Shown: positions 7,518 to 15,022, numbered from the stretch's first letter. The stretch: DNA of 21,768 bases from Candidatus Woesearchaeota archaeon CG11_big_fil_rev_8_21_14_0_20_43_8 (GCA_002762705.1 PCVE01000068.1:1-21768); one strand, 5' to 3'. The notes: generated by a model from the letters alone, not told the origin. Numbers and translations are program-made.

Positions 7518-7970
7518 GTGATAATAGTGCTTGACAAGAAAGATAAAGAGATCCTAAAAGCCCTCATGGAGAATAGCAGATACTCCATCCAGGAGATATC
7601 AGAGAAGACACAGATTCCAATAACAACGATACACAACCGCATCAAGAGACTCGAATCATCTGGTGTGATAAAGCAATACACTGCCATTGTCGATGAGAGC
7701 GCATTTGGCGACATGATCACAGCTCACTTGTTGGTGCAGGCATCAGGCATGCTTCCCAACATGACAAAAGTATCAATCGGAGACATCGCGACACGCGTCA
7801 AGTCTCTAGAGGGGGTCTTGGAAGTGACCTCTGTGGTGGGTGTAGCAGACCTTGTTGTCAAGGTCTGCTGCAAATCCATCCAGATACTTAACGACAACAT
7901 TATACGCGCAATAAAAAATGTAGGTGGAGTGGAGAGAGTCCAACTTTTGATCGTGCTCAAAAATCACTGA
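7518..7970 (+). CDS. Lrp/AsnC family transcriptional regulator
   Basis: A 150-residue regulator of the feast/famine (Lrp/AsnC) family. The N-terminal winged helix-turn-helix covers about residues 5-55: LDKKDKEILKALMENSRYS, then ISEKTQIPITTIHNRIKRLESSGVIKQY with the recognition helix at 34-46. The C-terminal RAM ligand-binding domain spans about 66-148 and includes GVLEVTSVVGVADLVVKVCC and a final VQLLIVLKNH strand. Such proteins form dimers and octamers and sense amino acids. The start is GTG at 7518 (a second GTG is at 7527); no ATG is available, and the TATA spacing fits 7518. It is divergent from gatE, and repeated motifs in the shared upstream region suggest autoregulation. Confidence 0.93.
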   Translation: MIIVLDKKDKEILKALMENSRYSIQEISEKTQIPITTIHNRIKRLESSGVIKQYTAIVDESAFGDMITAHLLVQASGMLPNMTKVSIGDIATRVKSLEGVLEVTSVVGVADLVVKVCCKSIQILNDNIIRAIKNVGGVERVQLLIVLKNH

Positions 7971-8002
7971 TCAACCCCTTTTCTTTCTTCCGCTCCACCT
8001 AG

Positions 8003-8009
8003 TTTTTTT
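8003..8009 (+). terminator. T-tract terminator after the Lrp gene
   Basis: A run of seven T residues within a pyrimidine-rich stretch about 33 nt after the stop codon. Archaeal termination often needs only such a tract; no strong hairpin precedes it. Confidence 0.4.
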
Positions 8010-8033
8010 CTTACTACCTACATTTTCCGCTGT

Positions 8034-8052
8034 ATTGTGACAAGGTCACAAT
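8034..8052. repeat. Perfect inverted repeat, 8-bp arms with 3-nt centre
   Basis: ATTGTGAC-AAG-GTCACAAT lies between the Lrp gene and rpiB, about 65 bp upstream of the rpiB TATA box. Its 19-bp symmetric form resembles a dimeric regulator's operator. A weaker CGTAA/TTACG pair follows at about 8057-8073. No regulator can be assigned. Confidence 0.5.
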
Positions 8053-8116
8053 GCTCCGTAAGCTTTGTTTACGAGAGTAGCTTCGGAAGTGGATTTCGGC
8101 TCAAGCGCACCATAAT

Positions 8117-8126
8117 AATTATAAAG
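8117..8126 (+). promoter_or_regulatory. TATA box of rpiB
   Basis: AATTATAAAG lies 22-31 nt before the rpiB ATG at 8148. It supports that start over the longer open frame. Confidence 0.6.
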
Positions 8127-8147
8127 GTACTAACCCCGAATTCTATC

Positions 8148-8597
8148 ATGATATACATTGGATCTGATCATGCGGGATTTGCGCTTAAGGAAGAGGTCAA
8201 AAAGTTTCTCTCTGACAAAGGACTTGAGTTTGAGGACCTAGGGGCTGACTCTGAAGAAAGTGTTGATTATCCTGACTTAGGTTACAAGGTCGCAAAGAAA
8301 GTCGCTGAGACTGACGAACGAGGGATATTGATATGCGGCTCTGGCATCGGCATGAGTATTGTCGCAAATAAAGTCAAGGACATTCGGGCTGCACTATGTG
8401 CAGATGAGCGATTTGCTGAATTATCAAGGAAACATAATGATGCAAATGTGCTCGTTCTTGCAGGAAGATTGACAGAAGTCAATAAAGCGTTACAGATAGT
8501 CGATGTCTGGCTTAATACTGAATACGAAGGCAAGGATGATGCTGGATGCAGACATAATCGACGATTAGAAAAAATAGAAAAATACGAATCAGATTAA
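8148..8597 (+). CDS. rpiB: Ribose-5-phosphate isomerase B
   Basis: The 149-residue RpiB/LacAB-family sugar isomerase interconverts ribose 5-phosphate and ribulose 5-phosphate. It starts MIYIGSDHAGF, with Asp7 and His8 matching the substrate-binding pair of RpiB. Cys63 in ICGSGIGMSIVANKV is the expected proton-transfer residue. His96 in ELSRKHNDANVLVLAGR and Arg135/Arg139 near the C-terminus complete the phosphate and substrate site. Length matches the usual 140-155 residues. The frame is open further upstream, but the ATG at 8148 fits both the family start and a TATA box 22-31 nt away. Most archaea use the unrelated RpiA, so an RpiB is somewhat unusual and suggests transfer or a lineage-specific replacement. 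Its stop overlaps that of the dph2 fragment in a shared TTAA. Confidence 0.95.
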   Translation: MIYIGSDHAGFALKEEVKKFLSDKGLEFEDLGADSEESVDYPDLGYKVAKKVAETDERGILICGSGIGMSIVANKVKDIRAALCADERFAELSRKHNDANVLVLAGRLTEVNKALQIVDVWLNTEYEGKDDAGCRHNRRLEKIEKYESD

Positions 8598-8860
8598 TCC
8601 TGGCCCATACGTAACTCTGCGTTATGGCCCCATTGGACAAGAAGATCCACACCTAATTTCTCAAGACCGTCTGGGATATCGCAGGCGCCGAAGCATGATC
8701 CTAACCAGATGATGATTCTTGCATCTGTTTTTAACTCGAGTTCTTCCTTGATCATGTCTGCTTTCTGCTTCAGGCCATCAGGCAGCTGGATGCAGACTTT
8801 CTTTGCGCCTTTAGATTTGATTTGTTCGACAACATGGTCGAGTTCTAGGTCATAGTTCAT
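8594..8860 (-). pseudogene. Truncated Dph2-like protein (domain 1 only), 88 aa
   Basis: Resembles the N-terminal domain of archaeal Dph2, the radical-SAM-like iron-sulfur enzyme that starts diphthamide synthesis on EF2. The matches are LDHVVEQIKSKGAKKVCIQLPDGLK (10-34), WLGSCFGACDIPDGLEKLGVDLLVQWGHNAEL (52-83) and the first cluster cysteine region GSCFGACD. Full archaeal Dph2 is about 320-340 residues with two further domains supplying the other cluster cysteines, and these are absent. The frame ends right after the first domain, and rpiB occupies the DNA beyond. A TATA box 23-33 nt before the ATG looks intact, so the fragment may still be expressed. It could be a decaying pseudogene or a stand-alone domain working with another Dph2; truncation is certain, inactivity is inferred. 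Confidence 0.72.
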
Positions 8861-8882
8861 AACAAATCGGTTTGGGTATTTT

Positions 8883-8893
8883 GTTTATATAAC
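8883..8893 (-). promoter_or_regulatory. TATA box of the dph2 fragment
   Basis: Reads GTTATATAAAC on the minus strand, 23-33 nt before the ATG at 8860. A well-formed promoter argues that the short gene is still transcribed. Confidence 0.55.
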
Positions 8894-8909
8894 TATTGCC
8901 TTTGGCAGG

Positions 8910-8932
8910 GCACCCTTGCTTCGCAAGAGTGC
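8910..8932. repeat. Hairpin with 10-bp arms in the dph2/larA divergent region
   Basis: GCACCCTTGC-TTC-GCAAGAGTGC. On the minus strand the single mismatch becomes a G-U pair, giving ten pairs around a GAA loop. It lies upstream of both TATA boxes, so normal transcription of either gene would not include it. It could be a protein-binding site or a terminator left from an earlier gene. Confidence 0.45.
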
Positions 8933-8967
8933 ATTTCTGTTAGGGAATACTATTAACTGACGCAAAT

Positions 8968-8977
8968 CTTATATAAC
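8968..8977 (+). promoter_or_regulatory. TATA box of the larA-like gene
   Basis: CTTATATAAC lies 22-31 nt before the ATG at 8999, consistent with leaderless transcription. Confidence 0.6.
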
Positions 8978-8998
8978 CAGAAATACAATGGAAAAACT

Positions 8999-10288
8999 AT
9001 GAAAACAATCAGACTCGCATATGGAAAAAAAGACATTGAACTTAAAGTTCCTGATAAGAACTTTGCTGGATTCTACGAACCAAAGAAGACCGTGCAGAAG
9101 AAAAGCCCAAAAGAGATGATCGAAGCTGCGATGAAAAAGCCGGTCGGACCGAAGCTTGAAACTATATGTAAAGACAAGCGAGTATGCTGCTTGATAGAAG
9201 ACGGCACAAGGCTCGAACCGCATGAACTTATAATCGAAGCATTTGCGAAGCGGCTCAAAAAAGCTAAGCATGTGCTTTTCATGATCACAACTGGGACGCA
9301 TACAGCAGATACACCCGGCAATAGAAAAATAATCAGTTACATCAAAGCATCATGCAAGAAACATAAAATTCCGTATGATTTTCATATACATGATTGCAGA
9401 GTCGATAGTTTTGACTACATGGGAAAGACACGTTTTGGGACAGAAGTGCACGTCAATTCACGTGCGGATCAAATTGACCTCTTCTTGGTGGGATCAGATG
9501 CAAAGAACCATTATTTTTCCGGATATTCGAATCCGATAAAGAATTTTCTTCCGGGGATCAGCGCTTTCAAGACAGTCGAACACAACCATTCGCTTGCGCT
9601 CCATCAAAAGTCAGTGTTCGGCAGACATCCATTGCATCCAGACAAGAATAGAAGAAAAGCGCCTGTCGCTGAAGACCAGTATGAAGCAATGAAGCTCATT
9701 CTTAAGGGAAGAAAAGTATATGTCTTAGGGTTGGTCACATCGAAAGATAAGATACTTTATGCTAAAGCGGGATGGCTTGAGAAAGTGACACCCATGTTAT
9801 TCAAATCAATAGACCAGATAACAAGCTATATGGTGAAGCCGCAGCGATATGTTGTCGTGTCTCCAGGACATTATCCGAACGATGGTTCATTATATGTATC
9901 GCAAAGGGCATTAGAACTCACAAAGAACGCAATGAAGAAAGGTGGCGAGATATTGTTTTTCTCTGAATGCAAGGAAGGGATCACCTATGATGAACATACA
10001 ATGAAAGAGTTCTATCTACCTATGAAGAGACAGATAGATAGCGTGCTTAGAATCATCAAGAAAAAATATGTCTTATATAGTCATAAAGCTTATCGATTCG
10101 CTGAACTTATCAGAGATATGAAAGCGATATATATCTACTCGGATCTTGAAAAGAAGTGGTTCACAGATGTGCACCTATCAACAACCAAGAATCCACAAGA
10201 GATTATTGACAATTGGATAAAAAAAGACAAGAATGCAAAAATATTATTCTTCAACGAAGCGAACAAGCTTGCTGTCTATTCTTCTTGA
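8999..10288 (+). CDS. LarA-family (DUF2088) nickel-pincer racemase/epimerase homolog
   Basis: A 429-residue homolog of lactate racemase LarA, which uses a nickel-pincer nucleotide to interconvert 2-hydroxyacid stereoisomers. Key positions are visible: EDGTR with Asp68 and Arg71, TGTHTADTPGNRK with His101, a NHYFSGYSNPIKNFLPG segment (170-186) with His171 and Lys181 (the lysine that covalently holds the cofactor in LarA), and EHNHSLAL with His195/His197. Length matches the family (about 420-430). Many LarA homologs act on substrates other than lactate, so specificity is open. No larB, larC or larE cofactor gene is nearby. The gene stands alone with its own TATA box, and its stop overlaps the convergent 830-residue gene by 13 bp. 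Confidence 0.88.
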   Translation: MKTIRLAYGKKDIELKVPDKNFAGFYEPKKTVQKKSPKEMIEAAMKKPVGPKLETICKDKRVCCLIEDGTRLEPHELIIEAFAKRLKKAKHVLFMITTGTHTADTPGNRKIISYIKASCKKHKIPYDFHIHDCRVDSFDYMGKTRFGTEVHVNSRADQIDLFLVGSDAKNHYFSGYSNPIKNFLPGISAFKTVEHNHSLALHQKSVFGRHPLHPDKNRRKAPVAEDQYEAMKLILKGRKVYVLGLVTSKDKILYAKAGWLEKVTPMLFKSIDQITSYMVKPQRYVVVSPGHYPNDGSLYVSQRALELTKNAMKKGGEILFFSECKEGITYDEHTMKEFYLPMKRQIDSVLRIIKKKYVLYSHKAYRFAELIRDMKAIYIYSDLEKKWFTDVHLSTTKNPQEIIDNWIKKDKNAKILFFNEANKLAVYSS

Positions 10289-12768
10289 TCAGATTCTACT
10301 ATCGCAGGGACGAACAAAGGTATATTGAAAAGCGCGCCGTATGGAATCTTTCTGGTCTTCTCTTCTTCGACCATGACTTCTACATATCTTGGAACGACAA
10401 TCCCGATGTCTCTTTCATCTACAGCCTTGAACTGGAATAGAATGCCATTATTCGCCATCAGTTCGATCTCTTCATACAATCCTTTAGATAGATTGAACGC
10501 AGTCTCGGCTTTCTTGATAGAATGCTTTGCTAGCCAGTAACAATCAGAGAGATCATCCAGCCTGTCTGCGAGTCCTTTCATTCCTTCATCAGAGACTGAC
10601 CGGTCAAAATCAAATTTCACTTGATCTTCGTCGATATCGATAATATCAAGCCCATTCAGGTATCTGAACAATGCATCAGCATATCGTCCAAGATCTGATG
10701 TTGCTAAGGAAAATGATTCGCTCCATCTCAACAGCCCTTTGAATGATATCGAATGCGCGCGCGTCAATTCAAAAGCATCTTTATCAGATCTAGTATAGAA
10801 TGGATTATTATTTTCAATTGAAGCTGGTGCACACTCTTCGATTGGAGCCACTGCATGTCTCTTCATGATGCCTGTATCTATCTCCTTTGCGAGCTCTGCC
10901 AATGATTTTCCTTCATTTTGTCTGGATATCTCTTTTTTTGCCTGTTCAAGATATCTATTGACAAAACTAAGCCCATGTTCTTCATTTTTTTCCATCTCTG
11001 CGATCTTATCAGAAAGACTTTCACTTTGACCACTTAATGATAGAAGGATCAATCTGGAGATATCGCAGGTATTGTTTTTCGCAGATGTTGCCAGATTGTC
11101 CACAAGATTATCAAATCCATCAATCATCTTTTTTACATCTGTTATCGCTGTTTCGATTGGATCGATCATCTTGTTGTATTCATTATCCGGATCCATCGCC
11201 TCAATGATTGAAGGTGGATTTAGCCTCCCATAGTTTATGCTTGCATCGACCATCTTTGGTGTCCGGAAAGGCGCATATAGCAATGCATTCAGCGGGTTCC
11301 TTGCGATGAGACGAGCAAGTATAGAATGAGGAGTATATGGGTGTTCGCAATTATCAAGTATGCCTCGTGCAGCTTTTTGATTCCTGTCAAGCGATGTCCC
11401 TTCTCTGATCCCTGTGTTCTCCATAGTAAGCCGAATCGACATATCCCTGAAATATCCATATATGAAATGCGGGACTGCCTGCAGGAATAACCCTAGATTA
11501 CCATCATCTGAACCAGCAGGACCGATGGTCTTATCATATATGGGGATGAACTTTCCGCATGCTTTTCCAAACAGATCGATACAGTCGTCTATCTGATGGA
11601 GATCCCCGATCGCTTCTGCCAGCTCTTCACCAAAGATATGGATACCTGCGGTTGCAAGCTTCACTGGTTCATCTTTATGACGCGAAAGCACAGTGTCAAG
11701 AGCATCGGAAAAAGATTCTTTTGAGACCTCAACAGATTCTGGCAGCATCTCTTTTAAAGATGCAATCACAGACAAGGAATATTCTTCATTGTCTTCACTT
11801 GACATCTTAGCTGCTGCAAAATCCTGTATTTGCTTATAGATCTCGTTTGCCGGCTTATTCAAATCTTTTTCAAGAGCGCTTGCGATCTTCTGCTCTTTTC
11901 CTGTGAAATATTTCATGAAACCAGAAAGGAGAAGTTTCTTTTTGTCCTCATCGAGATTTGGAAGCAAAAGCGAGCTTGTCAATCTGTCTCCGATAAGATA
12001 TTCCAGGCCGACATCCATGACTTTGAAAGGATCATCGATATCTTCGCTGCTCCCTGGGAATTTTTTTGACATGATCTTCTCTAGATGTGCCATGTCACCT
12101 GAATAAGAATGCAAAGTATCATATAAATTATCATGGAGTTCAGGAGATGGACTGTGCCGATTCAGAAAATCAAGTATTTCATCAAGACCGCAAAGCTTGC
12201 TCTCGACTTCTTCTGGATCATGGAAAAGCGGACCCGCGAAAAAGTCAAGATAGCATTGTAGCCTGATCTCTGTATCCAGCTTGAGACCCTCTCTGACATA
12301 TGAGTATCTTGGATTGTTCTCCTTCGCTGCATTCAAAGCAAAGCATGCCGCAGATTCGATACTCATCAATAGATCATCTTTCATCCCAAGTGTCTCAAAT
12401 AATTCTGCTTTATTTATAGCATCCATGCATCTTGCGACATTCAGTTCAATATATTCAAAATGATTTTTTGCATCAGCACTTCGATAGAATGATAGTGCTC
12501 CATCCACGCTGTCAAGCTCTTTTGGTTCTGCTTGTCTAAGCATGTGCAGAAGTTTTTTTTGCCCAAACTTCTTTCCTTTGTATTCGCTATATGTATATGA
12601 TGGCAGATCTGAATCCACAAGGTCGTCATCAATATCTTTCAGGCCGCTCTCCAATGGAGAAGCATCGCGATGGACAAGGATCGCAGTTACTTCTTTGCCT
12701 TTTTTCTCTGTCAATAGGACATGATTTTCATCAAGTCTCCTGTGCTTGAAATTTGATTTTTCCATCAT
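10276..12768 (-). CDS. Large orphan protein, 830 aa
   Basis: No family is recognised. The protein is acidic, soluble and probably mostly helical, with no membrane segment, signal peptide, P-loop or cysteine cluster visible. The first 30 residues (HRRLDENHVLLTEKKGKEVTAILVHR after a short lead) and the last 80 (from GILFQFKAVDERDIGIVVPRYVEVMVEEEK) look beta-rich. The roughly 700 residues between look like stacked helices. A Pro/Asn-rich segment (ARNPLNALLYAPFRTPK) lies near 495-510. Two ATG codons (12768, 12765) are adjacent. A TATA-like box at 12811-12821 leaves a leader of roughly 20 nt. Its length and clean frame show it is real; it may be a lineage-specific scaffold or helical-repeat protein, which is speculation. 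Confidence 0.8.
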   Translation of the reverse strand: MMEKSNFKHRRLDENHVLLTEKKGKEVTAILVHRDASPLESGLKDIDDDLVDSDLPSYTYSEYKGKKFGQKKLLHMLRQAEPKELDSVDGALSFYRSADAKNHFEYIELNVARCMDAINKAELFETLGMKDDLLMSIESAACFALNAAKENNPRYSYVREGLKLDTEIRLQCYLDFFAGPLFHDPEEVESKLCGLDEILDFLNRHSPSPELHDNLYDTLHSYSGDMAHLEKIMSKKFPGSSEDIDDPFKVMDVGLEYLIGDRLTSSLLLPNLDEDKKKLLLSGFMKYFTGKEQKIASALEKDLNKPANEIYKQIQDFAAAKMSSEDNEEYSLSVIASLKEMLPESVEVSKESFSDALDTVLSRHKDEPVKLATAGIHIFGEELAEAIGDLHQIDDCIDLFGKACGKFIPIYDKTIGPAGSDDGNLGLFLQAVPHFIYGYFRDMSIRLTMENTGIREGTSLDRNQKAARGILDNCEHPYTPHSILARLIARNPLNALLYAPFRTPKMVDASINYGRLNPPSIIEAMDPDNEYNKMIDPIETAITDVKKMIDGFDNLVDNLATSAKNNTCDISRLILLSLSGQSESLSDKIAEMEKNEEHGLSFVNRYLEQAKKEISRQNEGKSLAELAKEIDTGIMKRHAVAPIEECAPASIENNNPFYTRSDKDAFELTRAHSISFKGLLRWSESFSLATSDLGRYADALFRYLNGLDIIDIDEDQVKFDFDRSVSDEGMKGLADRLDDLSDCYWLAKHSIKKAETAFNLSKGLYEEIELMANNGILFQFKAVDERDIGIVVPRYVEVMVEEEKTRKIPYGALFNIPLFVPAIVESDQEE

Positions 12769-12810
12769 TAGTTCCCACTTTGATTTTGATTGAATAGGGG
12801 ATTAGAAAAG

Positions 12811-12821
12811 GCTATTTAAAG
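12811..12821 (-). promoter_or_regulatory. TATA box of the 830-residue gene
   Basis: Reads CCTTTAAATAG on the minus strand, 43-53 nt before the ATG, implying a leader of about 20 nt. It lies after the stop of the carbonic-anhydrase-like gene, so the large gene can be transcribed on its own. Confidence 0.4.
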
Positions 12822-12857
12822 GTTTCTTAGAGTCATCACTGAATAGTGGAAAGAAAA

Positions 12858-13355
12858 TCACTTCTTTTTATGCACTTTCGCAAGCTCGACATATTCCTGC
12901 CAGTTCTTCTGGATTCGCTTCCGATCATCTTCAGTAGCCTTGCGAAGCACCTTTGCAGGAATTCCGACAATTATACTGCCATCAGGTATATCCATGTTTT
13001 CTGTGACCACTGCGCCTGCGCCGATTATACAGTTCCTACCTATTTTCGCCCCATCCATGATGATCGCGCCCATTGCTATCATAGAATCGCTTTTTATTGT
13101 GCATCCATGGACTATCGCGCCATGGCCGATTGTCACATTCTCCCCTATATGGAGAGAATGGTCTAAAGAGATATGGAGCACAACGTTGTCCTGTATATTT
13201 GTGTTCCTGTCGATCCTAATAGAATTCTCATCACCGCGGATGACTGCTCCGAACCATACGCTTGAATTCTCAGCTATCACGACATCGCCGATCATAGTAG
13301 CATTGTCGGCTATGAAGCAGCTATCATGTATTTTCGGTTTTTTATCAAGATACAT
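12858..13355 (-). CDS. Gamma-carbonic-anhydrase-family left-handed beta-helix protein
   Basis: A 165-residue hexapeptide-repeat protein of the gamma-CA/YrdA/PaaY group. The three zinc-ligand histidines fall where expected: His61 (NVVLH), His78 and His83 (TIGHGAIVHGC). Arg40 and Asp42 in AVIRGDENSI and Gln55 in TNIQDN match the conserved active-site and trimer residues. Hexapeptide turns run from about residue 12 to 130, followed by a C-terminal helix (EDDRKRIQKNWQEYVELAKV). It lacks the long acidic loop of the methanogen enzyme Cam, so carbonic anhydrase activity is possible but unproven. The start is ATG 13355 because AGGTGAT, overlapping the stop of the upstream methyltransferase gene, sits 5-6 nt before it. 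The pair is an operon with 8 nt between stop and ATG. Confidence 0.92.
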   Translation of the reverse strand: MYLDKKPKIHDSCFIADNATMIGDVVIAENSSVWFGAVIRGDENSIRIDRNTNIQDNVVLHISLDHSLHIGENVTIGHGAIVHGCTIKSDSMIAMGAIIMDGAKIGRNCIIGAGAVVTENMDIPDGSIIVGIPAKVLRKATEDDRKRIQKNWQEYVELAKVHKKK

Positions 13356-13363
13356 ACAATCAC

Positions 13364-14017
13364 CTATTTTATCGCCAATGTCGATGGGCCACGCCTTCCC
13401 ACTGGTGGTCCATCTTTGACCAGGAAACCAGCACCTCTGAGCGCGTCGCGCACACTCCTTGCGCAACTGTATGTCGCAAGTATCCCGCCATCACGCATAC
13501 GCACGTAGATATTCGTGAAGATCTCTTCTGTCCAAAGCTCTGGCTGTCTCTTTGGCGAGAATGGATCGAAGAACACCACATCGAACTCAAATTCTGTAAG
13601 TGACATCACTGTCTCGGCCGCGTCGCCTGGTAGAAGATTAATCGCCACATTCCCTTCTTTGATTGATAATTCAGATGCAGCTTTTTTTATGAGGCCATAA
13701 GATCTAAAAGGCCCGTTAATTTCCTGTAGTCCTTCAAGAAGATCAAGATCATTCTCAAGGCCGGTTATCTCTATGATGCAGTTCGGATTAGCTTCAAGTG
13801 CGGAATCTATCGCGGCTGCGCTGTTATATCCCATGCCAAAACAGAAATCCAGAATAACGATCTTTCCAGGACATCGCGCAAGATCCGCGATCCTGCATGG
13901 CTCTGCATATTTTTTCACTGCTTCTTCTCTTGCGCCTGTGACAGAATGATAATATTCATCATACTTGTCAGAGAAACCAGTCATGCTGCCATCTTTAGTT
14001 TTTATTTGTTTTAACAT
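13364..14017 (-). CDS. MnmC-like SAM-dependent methyltransferase (DUF752), 217 aa
   Basis: Resembles the methyltransferase half of bacterial MnmC, which completes the mnm5 modification of wobble uridine in tRNA. It has no FAD-oxidase domain, as is usual for archaeal stand-alone homologs. Visible motifs are YHSVTGAREEA (23-33), the SAM-binding LDFCFGMGYNSAAA (56-69), FDPFSPKRQPELW (150-162, the family signature), LATYSCARSVRDALRGAGF, and PPVGRRGPSTLA near the end. The open frame extends 24 codons upstream, but the ATG at 14017 matches the family length and lies 31-40 nt after a TATA box. It is followed by the gamma-CA-like gene in an operon and diverges from porG. A role in tRNA U34 modification is inferred from the family. 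Confidence 0.9.
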   Translation of the reverse strand: MLKQIKTKDGSMTGFSDKYDEYYHSVTGAREEAVKKYAEPCRIADLARCPGKIVILDFCFGMGYNSAAAIDSALEANPNCIIEITGLENDLDLLEGLQEINGPFRSYGLIKKAASELSIKEGNVAINLLPGDAAETVMSLTEFEFDVVFFDPFSPKRQPELWTEEIFTNIYVRMRDGGILATYSCARSVRDALRGAGFLVKDGPPVGRRGPSTLAIK

Positions 14018-14047
14018 ATATCTTCTTTTGGAATGGAAGGTCTTTTT

Positions 14048-14057
14048 GTTTATAAAG
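14048..14057 (-). promoter_or_regulatory. TATA box of the MnmC-like gene
   Basis: Reads CTTTATAAAC on the minus strand, 31-40 nt before the ATG at 14017, leaving a leader of about 5-12 nt. Confidence 0.5.
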
Positions 14058-14093
14058 AACACGTTATTGCACATATTTACGCCAAACAAAACA

Positions 14094-14130
14094 TTTATTA
14101 ATAAACAATAATATAATTGCCTTATAAACC
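14094..14130 (+). promoter_or_regulatory. por operon promoter with 12-bp palindrome
   Basis: CTTATAAACC at 14121-14130 is 19-28 nt before the porG ATG at 14149 and is the likely TATA box. About 16 bp upstream is a perfect palindrome TTTATTAATAAA (14094-14105), which could be a regulator site or AT-rich chance. A second ATTTATAAAT at 14131-14140 is too close to the ATG for a leaderless start. Confidence 0.5.
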
Positions 14131-14148
14131 ATTTATAAATAAATCATA

Positions 14149-14718
14149 ATGAAAGATATATACGAAATCAGGATACATGGAAGAGGCGGACAAGGAGCTA
14201 AGACTGCTGCCCATATTCTTGCTTGTAGCGCGCTTGAGAGCAAGCATTTCATCCAGGCATTTCCTGAATTTGGCCCTGAGAGAGGTGGAGCCCCTGTCAA
14301 ATCTTTTCTTAGGATCAGCAAGAAACCAATCACTATCCATGAAAGCATAAAAGAACCCGATCTCGTCGCTGTAATCGATCCTACGCTCCTACTTAACAAA
14401 GAGCTTATACTTGAAGGATTGACACAGGACAAGATACTTATCGTGAACACAAACAAAAGTATAGAACAAGTGAGATTTGATCTTGGTTTCAAGGGAAAAA
14501 TCTATACTTTAGATGCAACAAAGATCTCTCTTGAATGTCTTGGAAGGAATATGCCCAACATGCCGATTCTTGGAGCTATCGTGAAAGTCTCAAAATTGTT
14601 CTCGTTAAAAAGCCTGAAACAGGAATTCGAAAAAGAGTTTAAGAACAAGATCGGAAAAGAGAATGTCACCAAGAATACTGATGCCATGGAAAGAGCATTC
14701 AATGAGGTGGATGCCTGA
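14149..14718 (+). CDS. porG: Pyruvate (2-oxoacid):ferredoxin oxidoreductase, gamma subunit
   Basis: A 189-residue gamma subunit of the four-subunit oxidoreductase that decarboxylates pyruvate or a related 2-oxoacid to acyl-CoA, reducing ferredoxin. Residues 6-17 carry EIRIHGRGGQGA, the signature of this domain. FPEFGPERGGAPVKSFLRIS follows at about 39-58, then DLVAVIDPTLL and the NMPILGAIVK segment near 140-150. Size fits the usual 180-190 residues. It opens the operon porG-porD-porA-porB, with a TATA box suggesting leaderless translation. Its last codons contain GAGGTGG, the Shine-Dalgarno of porD. Pyruvate rather than branched-chain 2-oxoacids is the likelier substrate, but sequence alone does not settle this. 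Confidence 0.95.
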   Translation: MKDIYEIRIHGRGGQGAKTAAHILACSALESKHFIQAFPEFGPERGGAPVKSFLRISKKPITIHESIKEPDLVAVIDPTLLLNKELILEGLTQDKILIVNTNKSIEQVRFDLGFKGKIYTLDATKISLECLGRNMPNMPILGAIVKVSKLFSLKSLKQEFEKEFKNKIGKENVTKNTDAMERAFNEVDA

Positions 14719-15008
14719 TGAAAAAGCTCAAAGGATGGAAAAATATTCCTATCGGCGGACTTATCTTAGAAGCAGGTAATGCCAAAGATTATATCACTGG
14801 TTCCTGGAGGACATTTCGTCCTGTGAAACTCAGAGAGAAATGCACAAATTGTCTCATCTGTTTCATCTATTGTCCTGATTGTTCCATCAAGGTGAAGAAG
14901 GACAAGATGGAAGGATTTGATTACAATCATTGCAAGGGTTGCGGCATCTGCGCGAATGTATGTCCTTTTGGTGCGATAGAGATGCGCAACGAGAATGAAT
15001 ATCAATAG
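14718..15008 (+). CDS. porD: Pyruvate:ferredoxin oxidoreductase, delta (2[4Fe-4S]) subunit
   Basis: A 96-residue ferredoxin-like subunit that passes electrons from the TPP-bearing core to ferredoxin. Two complete [4Fe-4S] motifs are present: C42-x2-C45-x2-C48-x3-C52-P and C72-x2-C75-x2-C78-x3-C82-P. An extra Cys55 follows the first motif. The N-terminal segment WKNIPIGGLILEAGNAKDYITGSWRTFRP is typical of POR/VOR delta subunits. The ATG shares one base with the porG stop and is preceded by GAGGTGG at a 7-nt distance. The operon order gamma-delta-alpha-beta is the common archaeal one. Confidence 0.96.
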   Translation: MKKLKGWKNIPIGGLILEAGNAKDYITGSWRTFRPVKLREKCTNCLICFIYCPDCSIKVKKDKMEGFDYNHCKGCGICANVCPFGAIEMRNENEYQ

Positions 15009-15022
15009 AAGGTGACAAAGAA

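Noticed and set aside
8600..8609. CTGGCCCATA near the end of the dph2 fragment matches the tRNA-Ile 3' end over 10 nt
   Set aside because: It encodes part of the fragment's last residues, shows no T-arm or other tRNA sequence around it, and 10 nt is short enough to be chance.
8969..9321. Minus-strand frames opposite the larA-like gene
   Set aside because: They are shadows of a well-supported coding region with conserved catalytic motifs on the plus strand.
13356..13466. 37-codon upstream extension of the gamma-CA-like frame
   Set aside because: It lies within the methyltransferase gene in another frame, and the AGGTGAT site plus family start place the ATG at 13355.
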